In this document: positions 1 through 8,701 of the stretch, one piece after another
Layout of the letters: each line of letters begins with the position of its first letter
Numbering within the stretch: position 1 is the first letter of the stretch
Source: Deinococcus sp.
GTDB lineage: Bacteria; Deinococcota; Deinococci; Deinococcales; Deinococcaceae
DNA: 15,962 nucleotides
Assembly: GCA_018260275.1 (NCBI GenBank)
Contig: JAGLBK010000039.1
Span: forward strand, 1 to 15,962
Reading direction: 5' to 3'
Program-made: the position numbers and the translations under genes
The notes under the pieces: model-generated
Databases searched by the model: none
What the model was told of the DNA's origin: nothing
What the model saw: the letters and a program-made list of their open reading frames with translations, nothing else

Positions 1-71
1 TCAATTTCAGAACCTGCTCAAATTGACCGTTTGACACCTCTAAAATTTACCAGCTGACTTTCGCAGGAGGT
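1..71 (+). mobile_element. Probable end of an insertion sequence
   Basis: These AT-richer bases adjoin a gene that stops short. Read on the minus strand, the junction is CATTAGACCTCCTGCGAAAG. After a TTAG/CTAA-like target the element would begin AGACCTCCTGCGAAAGTC, which looks like an IS terminal repeat. On the plus strand a reading frame entering from the left edge ends QFQNLLKLTV at a TGA (32-34), about 37 bases from the junction, where a transposase C-terminus would be expected. The other end and the transposase body lie outside the window, so the family cannot be assigned. An IS5-like element with a YTAR target is a guess. Confidence 0.45.
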
Positions 72-848
72 CTAATGAAAGTGCTCCAGCCCGGCAATGA
101 TGATGTGTCCGCCGACCCACAGCATCGCCGCCGTTCCGATGACCGACAGGGCCGACATAATCACGGGCATTCCAGTCACCAGCGCCCGGCCCACGCCCCG
201 CGCCGCGCCGGAGCCGCTTTTAGCCATATGCAGCCCGATATCGTCCATCTTGACGATCAGGCCGACCACGCCGTACACCAGCGCCGTGATCAGCAGCGCG
301 ACCACGACCAGCACGATGGCCCGCGAGACGAAGGGCTGCGTGGCGACCTCGGCCAGCGCGATCACCATGATTTCTGCCGACAGAATAAAGTCGGTGCGGA
401 TGGCCCCGGACACCATCGCTTCCTCGTGGGCTTTGCCGCTCAGGGCGGGCGCTTCAGCTCCATCAGGTGAGTCGGCGTGCGCTCCGCCATGGCCTGTCAC
501 GGCTTCATAGACCTTCTCGGCCCCCTCGAAGCACAGATAAACGCCGCCCACCATCAGCAGCGGTTCCATGGCGGCAGGCAAAAACTCGCTGAGCAGCATG
601 ATCGCGGGCAGGATAAACACGATCTTGTTGCGCAGCGACCCCACGGCAATACGCTTGATGATCGGCAGTTCGCGCTCGGGGGCAAAGCCAGCCACATAAC
701 TCGGCGTCACCGCCGTATCGTCCACCACGACCCCGATAGCCTTGGCCCCCGCCTTCCCCGCCGCCGCCCCAATGTCGTCGAGGGACGCCGCCGCGACCTT
801 GGCAATGGTCGCCACATCGTCGAGCAGGGCCACCAGCCCGCCGCTCAA
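72..848 (-). CDS. DUF808/YedI-family membrane protein, C-terminally truncated
   Basis: The protein has 258 residues and matches the DUF808 (YedI) family from its N-terminal LLDDVATIAK onward. It carries the family segments RELPIIKRIAVGSLRNK (about 59-75), CFEGAEKVYEAV (about 106-117) and GAIRTDFILSAEIMVIAL (about 148-165). Several hydrophobic helices mark it as an inner-membrane protein, and its function is unknown. E. coli YedI is about 305 residues, and the part after GGHIIIAGLEHFH, including a last membrane helix, is missing here. The stop codon lies exactly at a junction with IS-like sequence, so I infer the 3' end was cut off by an insertion. The start is TTG (846-848). No other start codon exists between it and the in-frame stop upstream, and GGCAGG lies 8-13 bases ahead as a modest ribosome site. 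Confidence 0.85.
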   Translation of the reverse strand: MSGGLVALLDDVATIAKVAAASLDDIGAAAGKAGAKAIGVVVDDTAVTPSYVAGFAPERELPIIKRIAVGSLRNKIVFILPAIMLLSEFLPAAMEPLLMVGGVYLCFEGAEKVYEAVTGHGGAHADSPDGAEAPALSGKAHEEAMVSGAIRTDFILSAEIMVIALAEVATQPFVSRAIVLVVVALLITALVYGVVGLIVKMDDIGLHMAKSGSGAARGVGRALVTGMPVIMSALSVIGTAAMLWVGGHIIIAGLEHFH

Positions 849-907
849 CGCAGACCTGCCTGCAACAGCCCCGCCTGCAACTGTCCTGCCCGCAGAAACC
901 CAACCGA

Positions 908-948
908 AAACACGCTACGCCGTAACTCCATCAGGGCTACAGCGTAGC
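908..948 (-). terminator. Hairpin with short T tract, candidate terminator of the 1026-1421 gene
   Basis: GCTACGCCGTA (914-924) and TACAGCGTAGC (938-948) form an 11-bp stem with one mismatch and a 13-base loop. On the minus strand the stem is followed by GTGTTTTC. It lies between the minus-strand gene ending at 1026 and the DUF808 start, so it could end the upstream transcript. The T tract is short, so termination is tentative. Confidence 0.4.
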
Positions 949-1025
949 AAGTCGCTTGCCGCTTCATTTCATCTGAGCCTTAACTGAAGTTACACAAGGA
1001 GCTTCAGCCAGGGTTCAGTGAGGCT

Positions 1026-1421
1026 TCAGTGATACGGGAGGTTGGCGAGAATCAGCCCACTGACGAAAGGAATCAGCCACAGGCTCCAGACGCCCAGGCT
1101 GAAGCGGTGAAAGGTGCGCATCAGTTCGGTGTTGTGGCGAATGTAAGTGATGGTCGCCCACACGGTATGAATGCCCATGAGCAGCAGCGCCGCCGCCCCC
1201 AGCGCCGCGTGCAGGTTAAAGCCCCCTCCGCCGACGGCCCCCGTTTCGGCAATGCGGCGCATCATCTCGGTGCCAGTCATGTCGCACAGCAGCCCGCTCC
1301 AGAAGGCGGCCAGATGTATGGGCTTCAGGGTGCCCGCGCGTTTTTCTCCCCACACGCCCAGGCTGTAGCAGACGAGGGCGGTGGTCATGGCGATGATGGC
1401 GGTCAAAAGTAAAGGATTCAT
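1026..1421 (-). CDS. Small four-helix membrane protein, possibly TIGR03987/HsmA-type
   Basis: The protein has 131 residues and is almost entirely hydrophobic, with about four membrane helices (roughly 3-22, 35-50, 70-95 and 108-128). Histidines lie near helix ends (H36, H71, H85, H96, H105). Length and pattern fit the small hydrophobic family TIGR03987, also called HsmA, but I make this match from memory. No function is assigned. The ATG at 1419-1421 is preceded at 6 bases by TAAACT, a leaderless-type -10 box, and no Shine-Dalgarno is present. A TetR-type palindrome overlaps the promoter, so the gene is probably repressed by a TetR-family regulator. None is encoded in this window. Confidence 0.8.
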   Translation of the reverse strand: MNPLLLTAIIAMTTALVCYSLGVWGEKRAGTLKPIHLAAFWSGLLCDMTGTEMMRRIAETGAVGGGGFNLHAALGAAALLLMGIHTVWATITYIRHNTELMRTFHRFSLGVWSLWLIPFVSGLILANLPYH

Positions 1422-1427
1422 ACCGGG

Positions 1428-1453
1428 AGTTTACTTACCGGTCGGTAAATAAA
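1428..1453 (-). promoter_or_regulatory. Leaderless promoter -10 with overlapping TetR-type operator
   Basis: On the minus strand TAAACT (1433-1428) stands 6 bases before the ATG, so transcription should begin at or near the start codon. A 6-2-6 inverted repeat, TTACCG-GT-CGGTAA (1435-1448), lies just upstream. It extends as TTTAY...RTAAA over 1430-1453 with one mismatch. Palindromes of the form ACCGnnCGGT are typical operators of TetR/AcrR repressors. The position, over the spacer and -10 region, would let a bound repressor block RNA polymerase. Confidence 0.65.
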
Positions 1454-1602
1454 ATGAATTTCTTGTTACTTTTGTTTTCTGTTACGGTAGCCCGCACTCG
1501 CTCAAACCGTGTCTTAGCCGCGTAAATTGCCGAATTGTGTAGGAATGTTCATTTCTAAGTCTGTCTTGAGGCTTCTGTCATGGCCGGACGCCAGTTTTTG
1601 CC

Positions 1603-1608
1603 TAGGCT
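1603..1608 (+). promoter_or_regulatory. Leaderless -10 box of the DUF2171 gene
   Basis: TAGGCT ends 6 bases before the ATG at 1615, which would place the transcript start on the initiation codon. No clear -35 box is visible 16-19 bases upstream. The same arrangement recurs at other genes in this window, which supports the call. Confidence 0.45.
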
Positions 1609-1614
1609 GAAGGC

Positions 1615-1872
1615 ATGAATGAAGCTAACCAGATTGCCCAGAGGATCGAGCAGCATCTCAAAGACCGCCTGGGGCGCGAAGGCGAGCACCTTCAGGTCAA
1701 GGACAAAAACGGTGAGCACGTGGGCACCGTGGATCACCTTGCCGGGGATCAGCTCAAGCTGACGCGCACCGACAGCACCGACGGCCAGCACCATCTGGTG
1801 CCGCTCTCGCAGGTCGAGAGCATGGACGAAGTGGCGGTCTACCTCAACGTGGCCCGCAGCGACCTGAAGTAA
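1615..1872 (+). CDS. DUF2171-family small protein
   Basis: The protein has 85 residues and is charged and soluble. The core VKDKNGEHVGTVDHLAGDQLKL (about 28-49) followed by TRTDSTDGQHHLVPLSQV is the DUF2171 pattern, a small fold resembling a PRC-barrel. No enzyme residues are evident and the role is unknown; relatives are often found near stress genes. An amphipathic helix precedes the domain (about 1-20). It is a single-gene unit with its own leaderless-type promoter and a good terminator 17 bases after the stop. The family call is firm and the function open. Confidence 0.88.
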   Translation: MNEANQIAQRIEQHLKDRLGREGEHLQVKDKNGEHVGTVDHLAGDQLKLTRTDSTDGQHHLVPLSQVESMDEVAVYLNVARSDLK

Positions 1873-1888
1873 AGCAGCCGTTTTAGAC

Positions 1889-1922
1889 AGGACAGCTTCC
1901 AGATGGGGCTGTCCTTCTTTGT
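1889..1922 (+). terminator. Rho-independent terminator after the DUF2171 gene
   Basis: AGGACAGC (1889-1896) pairs with GCTGTCCT (1908-1915) in a perfect 8-bp stem and is followed by TCTTTGTT. It lies 17 bases past the TAA stop and isolates this gene from amylosucrase. Confidence 0.75.
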
Positions 1923-1975
1923 TGTCTGGCTTAGTGGCCTGGGGACTTACCGGTCCGGCGAAGGCGTAAGCCTAA

Positions 1976-2012
1976 TGGAAACGCTCCCAGCCCGCGCTTT
2001 ATGCTGTAGCCC
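1976..2012 (+). promoter_or_regulatory. Leaderless promoter of the amylosucrase gene
   Basis: TATGCT (2000-2005) lies 7 bases before the ATG at 2013. TGGAAA (1976-1981) is a 4-of-6 match to a -35 box at an 18-base spacing. There is no Shine-Dalgarno upstream of the ATG, so a transcript beginning at the start codon fits best. Confidence 0.55.
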
Positions 2013-3947
<1,935 letters not shown>

Positions 3948-3950
3948 CCC

Positions 3951-3988
3951 AAAAACACGGCGGGCGCACCTGGTTCGCCGGGTGCGCC
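3951..3988 (-). terminator. Hairpin terminator between amylosucrase and cysS
   Basis: GGCGCACC (3963-3970) pairs perfectly with GGTGCGCC (3981-3988) across a 10-base loop. Read on the minus strand the stem is followed by CGCCGTG and then TTTTT (3955-3951), so it is best placed to end cysS transcripts. On the plus strand no T run follows, but the hairpin lies 16 bases after the amylosucrase stop and may also weaken read-through from that side. Confidence 0.6.
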
Positions 3989-4088
3989 TGTCGTGCGTCA
4001 AGGAAGTAAGTATGAGTAAGCCGACGTCAGGTTAGCCGCGCCATTCTGACAGCTGTCTGACTGCCGACGAATCTTAATGTTTCCAGGT

Positions 4089-5567
<1,479 letters not shown>

Positions 5568-5608
5568 GGCACTTCCTTTTTGGCTGTTCTAGTACAAGCC
5601 AAGTCAAT

Positions 5609-5644
5609 AAAAAACCGCGCCGACTTCCGAAAGAAAGGGCGCGG
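5609..5644 (-). terminator. Intrinsic terminator in the cysS leader (attenuator)
   Basis: On the minus strand CCGCGCC (5644-5638) and GGCGCGG (5621-5615) form a perfect 7-bp GC stem around a 16-base loop. TTTTTT (5614-5609) follows at once. It lies 22 bases after the stop of the Cys-rich mini-ORF and 41 bases before the cysS ATG. The location, between a leader ORF and the gene it precedes on the same strand, is that of an attenuator rather than a gene-end terminator. Confidence 0.8.
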
Positions 5645-5665
5645 GGCAAAGCGTAAGAGCGCTGC

Positions 5666-5698
5666 TTACCGCAGGCAGGAGCAACACAGGGCGTTCAT
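5666..5698 (-). CDS. Putative cysteine leader peptide of cysS, MNALCCSCLR
   Basis: A 10-codon ORF, ATG to TAA, encodes Met-Asn-Ala-Leu-Cys-Cys-Ser-Cys-Leu-Arg. Three of ten codons are Cys (TGT, TGC, TGC), far above any background for this rare residue. TAGACT ends 6 bases before the ATG, the leaderless layout seen at other genes here, and there is no Shine-Dalgarno. It lies directly upstream of an intrinsic terminator and then cysS. Slow decoding of the Cys codons could decide whether the terminator forms. Two competing pairings are visible around the stop codon: bases 30-34 of the RNA with 42-46, and GCGG at 27-30 with CCGC at 55-58. The second would break the terminator's 5' arm. Which one dominates was not computed. 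Confidence 0.65.
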   Translation of the reverse strand: MNALCCSCLR

Positions 5699-5704
5699 GG
5701 CCGC

Positions 5705-5710
5705 AGTCTA
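5705..5710 (-). promoter_or_regulatory. Leaderless -10 box for the cysS leader
   Basis: TAGACT on the minus strand (5710-5705) is followed by six bases and then the ATG of the Cys-rich mini-ORF. The expected transcript start is the A of that ATG. The -35 region overlaps the stop codon of the upstream SMR gene and has no good match (TGAGCG at an 18-base spacing). Confidence 0.5.
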
Positions 5711-5731
5711 GCAAACGGCGTCTGCGGGCGC

Positions 5732-6049
5732 TCAGGCCGGGCTATGCAGCACCAGCACACAGACCACGATCAGCAGCACACCCGCCCAGGCCGTCGGCGT
5801 CAGGCGGGTGCCGTCGAGTTTGCGGCTCAGCAGCGCGGTCAGGACCAGCCCGAAGGCGCCCCAGGTGGCATAGGCGGTCGCCAGCGGCACCGTTTTGAGG
5901 GCCAGCCCCAGCATTCCGAACGCCCCGACGACCAGCACCATCGCCAGCACAAAGGGTTTCCAGTGCCTGAACCCGTCAGCCTGCTTGAGCAGCACGTTAG
6001 ACCAGACATCCAGCAGCGCGGCCACGATCAGAAACGGGGTGCCGTTCAT
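5732..6049 (-). CDS. SMR-family exporter subunit, MdtI-like
   Basis: The protein has 105 residues and four membrane helices, a normal small multidrug resistance subunit. The segment SNVLLKQADGFRHW (about 17-30) resembles MdtI, one half of the MdtJI spermidine exporter, more than the single-gene SMR pumps. The catalytic carboxylate of SMR proteins (Glu14 in EmrE) is replaced by Asp14 (AALLDVWSN). The ATG at 6047-6049 overlaps the TGA of the partner gene as ATGA. This is the natural start, because the longer reading frame upstream is only the partner gene in another frame. Both products probably form a heterodimer. The substrate is unknown; polyamine export is the first guess. Confidence 0.85.
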   Translation of the reverse strand: MNGTPFLIVAALLDVWSNVLLKQADGFRHWKPFVLAMVLVVGAFGMLGLALKTVPLATAYATWGAFGLVLTALLSRKLDGTRLTPTAWAGVLLIVVCVLVLHSPA

Positions 6050-6378
6050 GCTTCGGCCCCCCGCGAACCACGGTGCAGCAGGTACGCCCCGGCACCCAGG
6101 CCCAGCAGCGCCAGCCCCTTGACCGGCGTCAGGGTTTCTCCGAGCAGCACGAAGCCCAGCACGGTAATCAGGGCGAGGCCCGCCGCTTCCCACACCGCGA
6201 AGGCCACCGCCACCGGAATCCGGCGAAAGGAGATGGACAGCAGCATGTAAGACGCCACCACGCACGCCGCCGTGAGCAGCCAGCCCAGCGGCAACTGACC
6301 GAGCGAGGCGAATTTCAGCGAAAGCGTTCCGAAAACTTCAAATCCAACAGCTGTAAGAAGCGCGAAGTAACCGCGCAT
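6046..6378 (-). CDS. SMR-family exporter subunit, MdtJ-like
   Basis: The protein has 110 residues and four membrane helices. The family Glu14 is present (TAVGFEVFGTLSLKFAS), as are the helix-2 and helix-3 stretches YMLLSISFRRIPVAVAFAVWE and GETLTPVKGLALLGL. The pattern follows MdtJ, the partner of MdtI. It is translationally coupled to the downstream subunit by an ATGA overlap, as in other two-gene SMR systems such as MdtJI, EbrAB and YkkCD. The ATG is at 6376-6378. No strong ribosome site precedes it; GGA lies 11-13 bases upstream. The product exports a cationic small molecule in exchange for protons, with the substrate not determined by the sequence. Confidence 0.88.
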   Translation of the reverse strand: MRGYFALLTAVGFEVFGTLSLKFASLGQLPLGWLLTAACVVASYMLLSISFRRIPVAVAFAVWEAAGLALITVLGFVLLGETLTPVKGLALLGLGAGAYLLHRGSRGAEA

Positions 6379-6428
6379 AGGGCACCGTCCTGTAGTTCAA
6401 ATCAGAAAAAAGCATGTCCCGTGACCAG

Positions 6429-6468
6429 GGCGGCGGAAGCCTGGAGCAAACCGGGCTTCAAGGCCGCC
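6429..6468. other. Strong two-part hairpin upstream of the SMR pair
   Basis: GGCGGC (6429-6434) pairs with GCCGCC (6463-6468) and GAAGCC (6436-6441) with GGCTTC (6454-6459), giving 12 perfect pairs around a small internal loop. It lies 51 bases before the SMR start. On the minus strand a run of six T follows, but only 17 bases after the stem, too far for a classical terminator. It may be leader RNA structure or part of the divergent control region. The surrounding 358-bp spacer (6379-6736) shows no convincing gene. Confidence 0.4.
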
Positions 6469-6610
6469 TGGGCCTGACCGACTGTGCAGCCCGCTAGGTT
6501 CGGCTGCGAACGTAAAGCCAGTCGATCAGCTGTTGCAGGCTGGAAAAAGTGTTGTGGGCGTTTCGACGCGCAGCGGGGCGCATGGACGTATCACCTGTCA
6601 GGAGAGAATT

Positions 6611-6650
6611 CAGACCCCGGCCCAGGGGCGGCAGTCTGCGTCAGGCCCCT
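6611..6650 (+). other. Alternative stem-loops upstream of the ABC permease
   Basis: CAGACCCC (6611-6618) can pair with GGGG and GTCTG (6625-6628, 6634-6638). Alternatively AGGGGC (6624-6629) can pair with GCCCCT (6645-6650). The two folds share the GGGG and exclude each other, a layout seen in leaders that switch structure. No known riboswitch class is recognised. If the -10 box at 6722 is the only promoter, these bases would not be transcribed into the leader. Confidence 0.3.
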
Positions 6651-6721
6651 GCCCCGGCTGGGTGGACGGCACCGACTTTCGGCCATTAAGGTAGCAGTCA
6701 AATGTCAGTGGGCCGTCAGCT

Positions 6722-6727
6722 TAAACT
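6722..6727 (+). promoter_or_regulatory. Candidate -10 box of the ABC permease
   Basis: TAAACT ends 9 bases before the ATG at 6737, close to the leaderless spacing seen elsewhere in the window. No good -35 match lies 17-18 bases upstream (CAAATG). A weak purine stretch, GAAGAA, is the only candidate ribosome site. Confidence 0.35.
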
Positions 6728-6736
6728 GAAGAACAG

Positions 6737-7432
6737 ATGAATGACCTGCTCACCGGATTCAGAACGGTTTTTTCCGGCGAGTACCCGCACCTGCTGCTGA
6801 CCGGGCTGGGGCTGACCCTGGCCGTCAGTCTGTGCGCCCTCGTGGTGTCGGTGGTGTTCGGCACGCTGCTGGGGCTGGCGCGGGTGTTCCGTCTTCCCGT
6901 GCTGGGTACGCTGGGCAACGCTTACGTGGAAGTGGTACGCGGCATTCCGCTGATCGTGCTGCTCAGCGTCATTTATTACGGCCTGCCCGCGCTGGGCCTG
7001 ACCCTCGACGGGTTCCCGGCGGCGGTGCTGGCGCTGGGGCTGTACTCGGCGGCGTACACCTCCGAGATCGTGCGCGGCGGCGTCAGCAGCGTGCCCGTCG
7101 GCCAGATCGAGGCGGCCCGCAGCCTGGGGCTGACCCGCGCTCAGGCGGTGCACTTCGTGGTGCTGCCGCAGGCGTGGCGAGTGGCCCTGCCCGCCCTGGG
7201 CAACGAATTCGTGAGCCTGATTCTCGGCAGCAGTCTGGCGAGCGCCGTAACCTTGCAGGAACTGTTCAGCCAGGGCCGCTACATCACCAACGCGACCTAT
7301 CGCCAGTTCGAGGTGTACGCGGTGCTGGCCGCGGTGTACTTCGTGCTGACCTTTCTGCTCACGCGGGTGGTGCGCTGGCTGGAACGCCGCGTGAGCCAGG
7401 GACAGACTTTGCCCGAACGCCGCGTGATCTGA
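6737..7432 (+). CDS. Amino-acid ABC transporter permease (HisM/GlnP type)
   Basis: The protein has 231 residues and is a typical polar amino-acid permease of the HisMQ class. Helices lie near 20-45, 70-90, 95-110, 150-175 and 193-215. The cytoplasmic EAA loop EAARSLGLTRAQAVHFVVLPQ (125-145, with the conserved Gly131) contacts the ATPase. VVRGIPLIVLL (about 66-76) is also a family hallmark. The genes for the ATPase and the substrate-binding protein that normally flank such a permease are absent on both sides: the upstream spacer is non-coding and the next gene is convergent, 10 bases away. It must work with subunits encoded elsewhere. The amino acid carried cannot be inferred. Confidence 0.93.
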   Translation: MNDLLTGFRTVFSGEYPHLLLTGLGLTLAVSLCALVVSVVFGTLLGLARVFRLPVLGTLGNAYVEVVRGIPLIVLLSVIYYGLPALGLTLDGFPAAVLALGLYSAAYTSEIVRGGVSSVPVGQIEAARSLGLTRAQAVHFVVLPQAWRVALPALGNEFVSLILGSSLASAVTLQELFSQGRYITNATYRQFEVYAVLAAVYFVLTFLLTRVVRWLERRVSQGQTLPERRVI

Positions 7433-7442
7433 GGAAAAAGGC

Positions 7443-8546
7443 TCAGTTTGGGGCAGTCTGATACGTGCGGGCCAGGCTGCTCATCACGTTGCGGTAGCCC
7501 TGCGGCGTGATCAGGCCCAGCGCCATCGCGTGACTGGCCGCCGTGAGGCTGTCGCTCGCCAGCACCAGATCGACCCCCGCCTTGTGGACTTCCGCACGCA
7601 GTTGCCCGATGCTCTCGTCGCGGAAGGCCTCGCTGATGTCGCGGATATACACCGCCAGCACCCGCCCCGGATGCCGCCGGACGATCTCGGCATAGATCGC
7701 GGGGTCTTTTTCGCCGCTGTCGCCGACCAGAACGAATTTGAGGTCTGGAAAACGCTGGAAAATCCGTTCGATGACCTCGTGCTTGTAGCCGCCATGCCCC
7801 TTGAGCAGGTCGGCCCCCCAGTTGCGCAAAAAGAGCGGCCCCAGCGGAATACGGCGGTAATCCAGAAACTGCCACAGCAGATCGAAGAAATTCCACGGGC
7901 TGCTGGAGACATAAAAGATCGGGTTGCGTTCCTGTCCATCGCGGGTCAGGGCGCGGTAAAGCGCTCCGACACCCGGAAAAGGCGTGCGGGTACGGGCGTT
8001 GCCGGTCAGGACGGTGGTCAGCATCCGGGGAATGCTGGTCACGTCGGACTGGATGACCGTGTCGTCGAGGTCACTGATGATGCCAAATTTGGCCCGTTCG
8101 ACCACCTGCACGCGGGCGCGGCTGTGCCCCTCGCGGCCCACGATGCTGACCGTGGCCTCGTGCCAGCCGCCCGGCAGCGGTACGGGGGGGGCAAAGTGCA
8201 GGGTAAAGTAACCGTCCACATCACTGGTGCCCTCGGCACTTTGCCCATCGAGCACGCCCACCACCTTGACGCCCCCCACTTCCCGCGAAGAAAGCCGCCG
8301 CACGATGTTCTCGAAGTTGCGCCAGCGCGGATCGCCCTTGCGGGCCGGGGTCATGTCTCTGGGCAGCAACACCCGCCCGGTCAGTTCGACCTCGCCGGGC
8401 GTGCCCCAGCCCACGTACATCTGCAAGATCAGCTTGCCCTTCATGCGCCGGGGCTGAATGAAGTTACTGAACGCCCGGTCCACGCCCAGAGTCGCCCGTT
8501 CGATCAGGGGAAGGGCCGCCTTAAAGGCAATCTTTGCGGGATTCAC
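7443..8546 (-). CDS. App1/DUF2183-family HAD-type phosphatase
   Basis: The protein has 367 residues. The C-terminal half is the App1 (DUF2183) domain, a haloacid-dehalogenase relative whose yeast member is a phosphatidate phosphatase. Catalytic motif I is DLDDT (159-163). Motif II is YVSSSPWN (212-219), with K255 in GYKHEVI, and motif IV is VGDSGEKD (274-281). The N-terminal half (about 50-150) resembles a beta-sandwich, with DVDGYFTLHF suggesting a transthyretin-like fold. There is no signal peptide. Lipid phosphatase activity is inferred from the family only. The start is GTG (8544-8546), with TAGAAT ending 6 bases upstream and no Shine-Dalgarno. It is convergent with the ABC permease, only 10 bases apart. 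Confidence 0.9.
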   Translation of the reverse strand: MNPAKIAFKAALPLIERATLGVDRAFSNFIQPRRMKGKLILQMYVGWGTPGEVELTGRVLLPRDMTPARKGDPRWRNFENIVRRLSSREVGGVKVVGVLDGQSAEGTSDVDGYFTLHFAPPVPLPGGWHEATVSIVGREGHSRARVQVVERAKFGIISDLDDTVIQSDVTSIPRMLTTVLTGNARTRTPFPGVGALYRALTRDGQERNPIFYVSSSPWNFFDLLWQFLDYRRIPLGPLFLRNWGADLLKGHGGYKHEVIERIFQRFPDLKFVLVGDSGEKDPAIYAEIVRRHPGRVLAVYIRDISEAFRDESIGQLRAEVHKAGVDLVLASDSLTAASHAMALGLITPQGYRNVMSSLARTYQTAPN

Positions 8547-8552
8547 CCGGCC

Positions 8553-8584
8553 ATTCTAAAAGCGGAAAACCAGCTTTTCGTCAA
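8553..8584 (-). promoter_or_regulatory. Leaderless promoter of the App1 gene
   Basis: TAGAAT (8558-8553 on the minus strand) lies 6 bases before the GTG start. TTGACG (8584-8579), a 5-of-6 match to the -35 consensus, lies upstream, but the 20-base spacer is longer than usual. The strong -10 and its placement support initiation at the GTG. Confidence 0.5.
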
Positions 8585-8615
8585 CCCGTTCTTCATCTGC
8601 CGTTGGCCCGGTGGT

Positions 8616-8636
8616 GGTCTTGCCGCCTACAAGACC
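8616..8636. other. Perfect 7-bp hairpin between the SDR and App1 genes
   Basis: GGTCTTG (8616-8622) pairs with CAAGACC (8630-8636) around a 7-base loop. It lies downstream of the minus-strand SDR gene and could stabilise or end that transcript, but no T run follows on either strand. Nothing else stands out in the 155-base spacer. Confidence 0.35.
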
Positions 8637-8701
8637 GCAGCATGGGCCGCAGCCAGCTGTACAGCGCAGAAAAGATCAGTCCCCCCACCCTCTCTTACGG
8701 C

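Noticed and set aside
4048..4057. Perfect palindrome GACAGCTGTC between amylosucrase and cysS as an operator
   Set aside because: It lies between the ends of convergent genes, away from any promoter, and a 10-bp palindrome of this kind can occur by chance.
6366..6428. Possible guanidine-II (mini-ykkC) riboswitch before the SMR genes, from two ACGG motifs on the minus strand
   Set aside because: The first motif has only a 3-bp stem (GTC-ACGG-GAC) and the second cannot form a stem closing directly on the ACGG loop. The SMR pair also resembles MdtJI, not the guanidinium exporter Gdx.
6582..6689. Arg-rich 35-codon ORF upstream of the ABC permease as a leader peptide
   Set aside because: It has no ribosome site and no leaderless -10 box, its Arg codons are scattered, and the overlapping hairpins explain the base composition.
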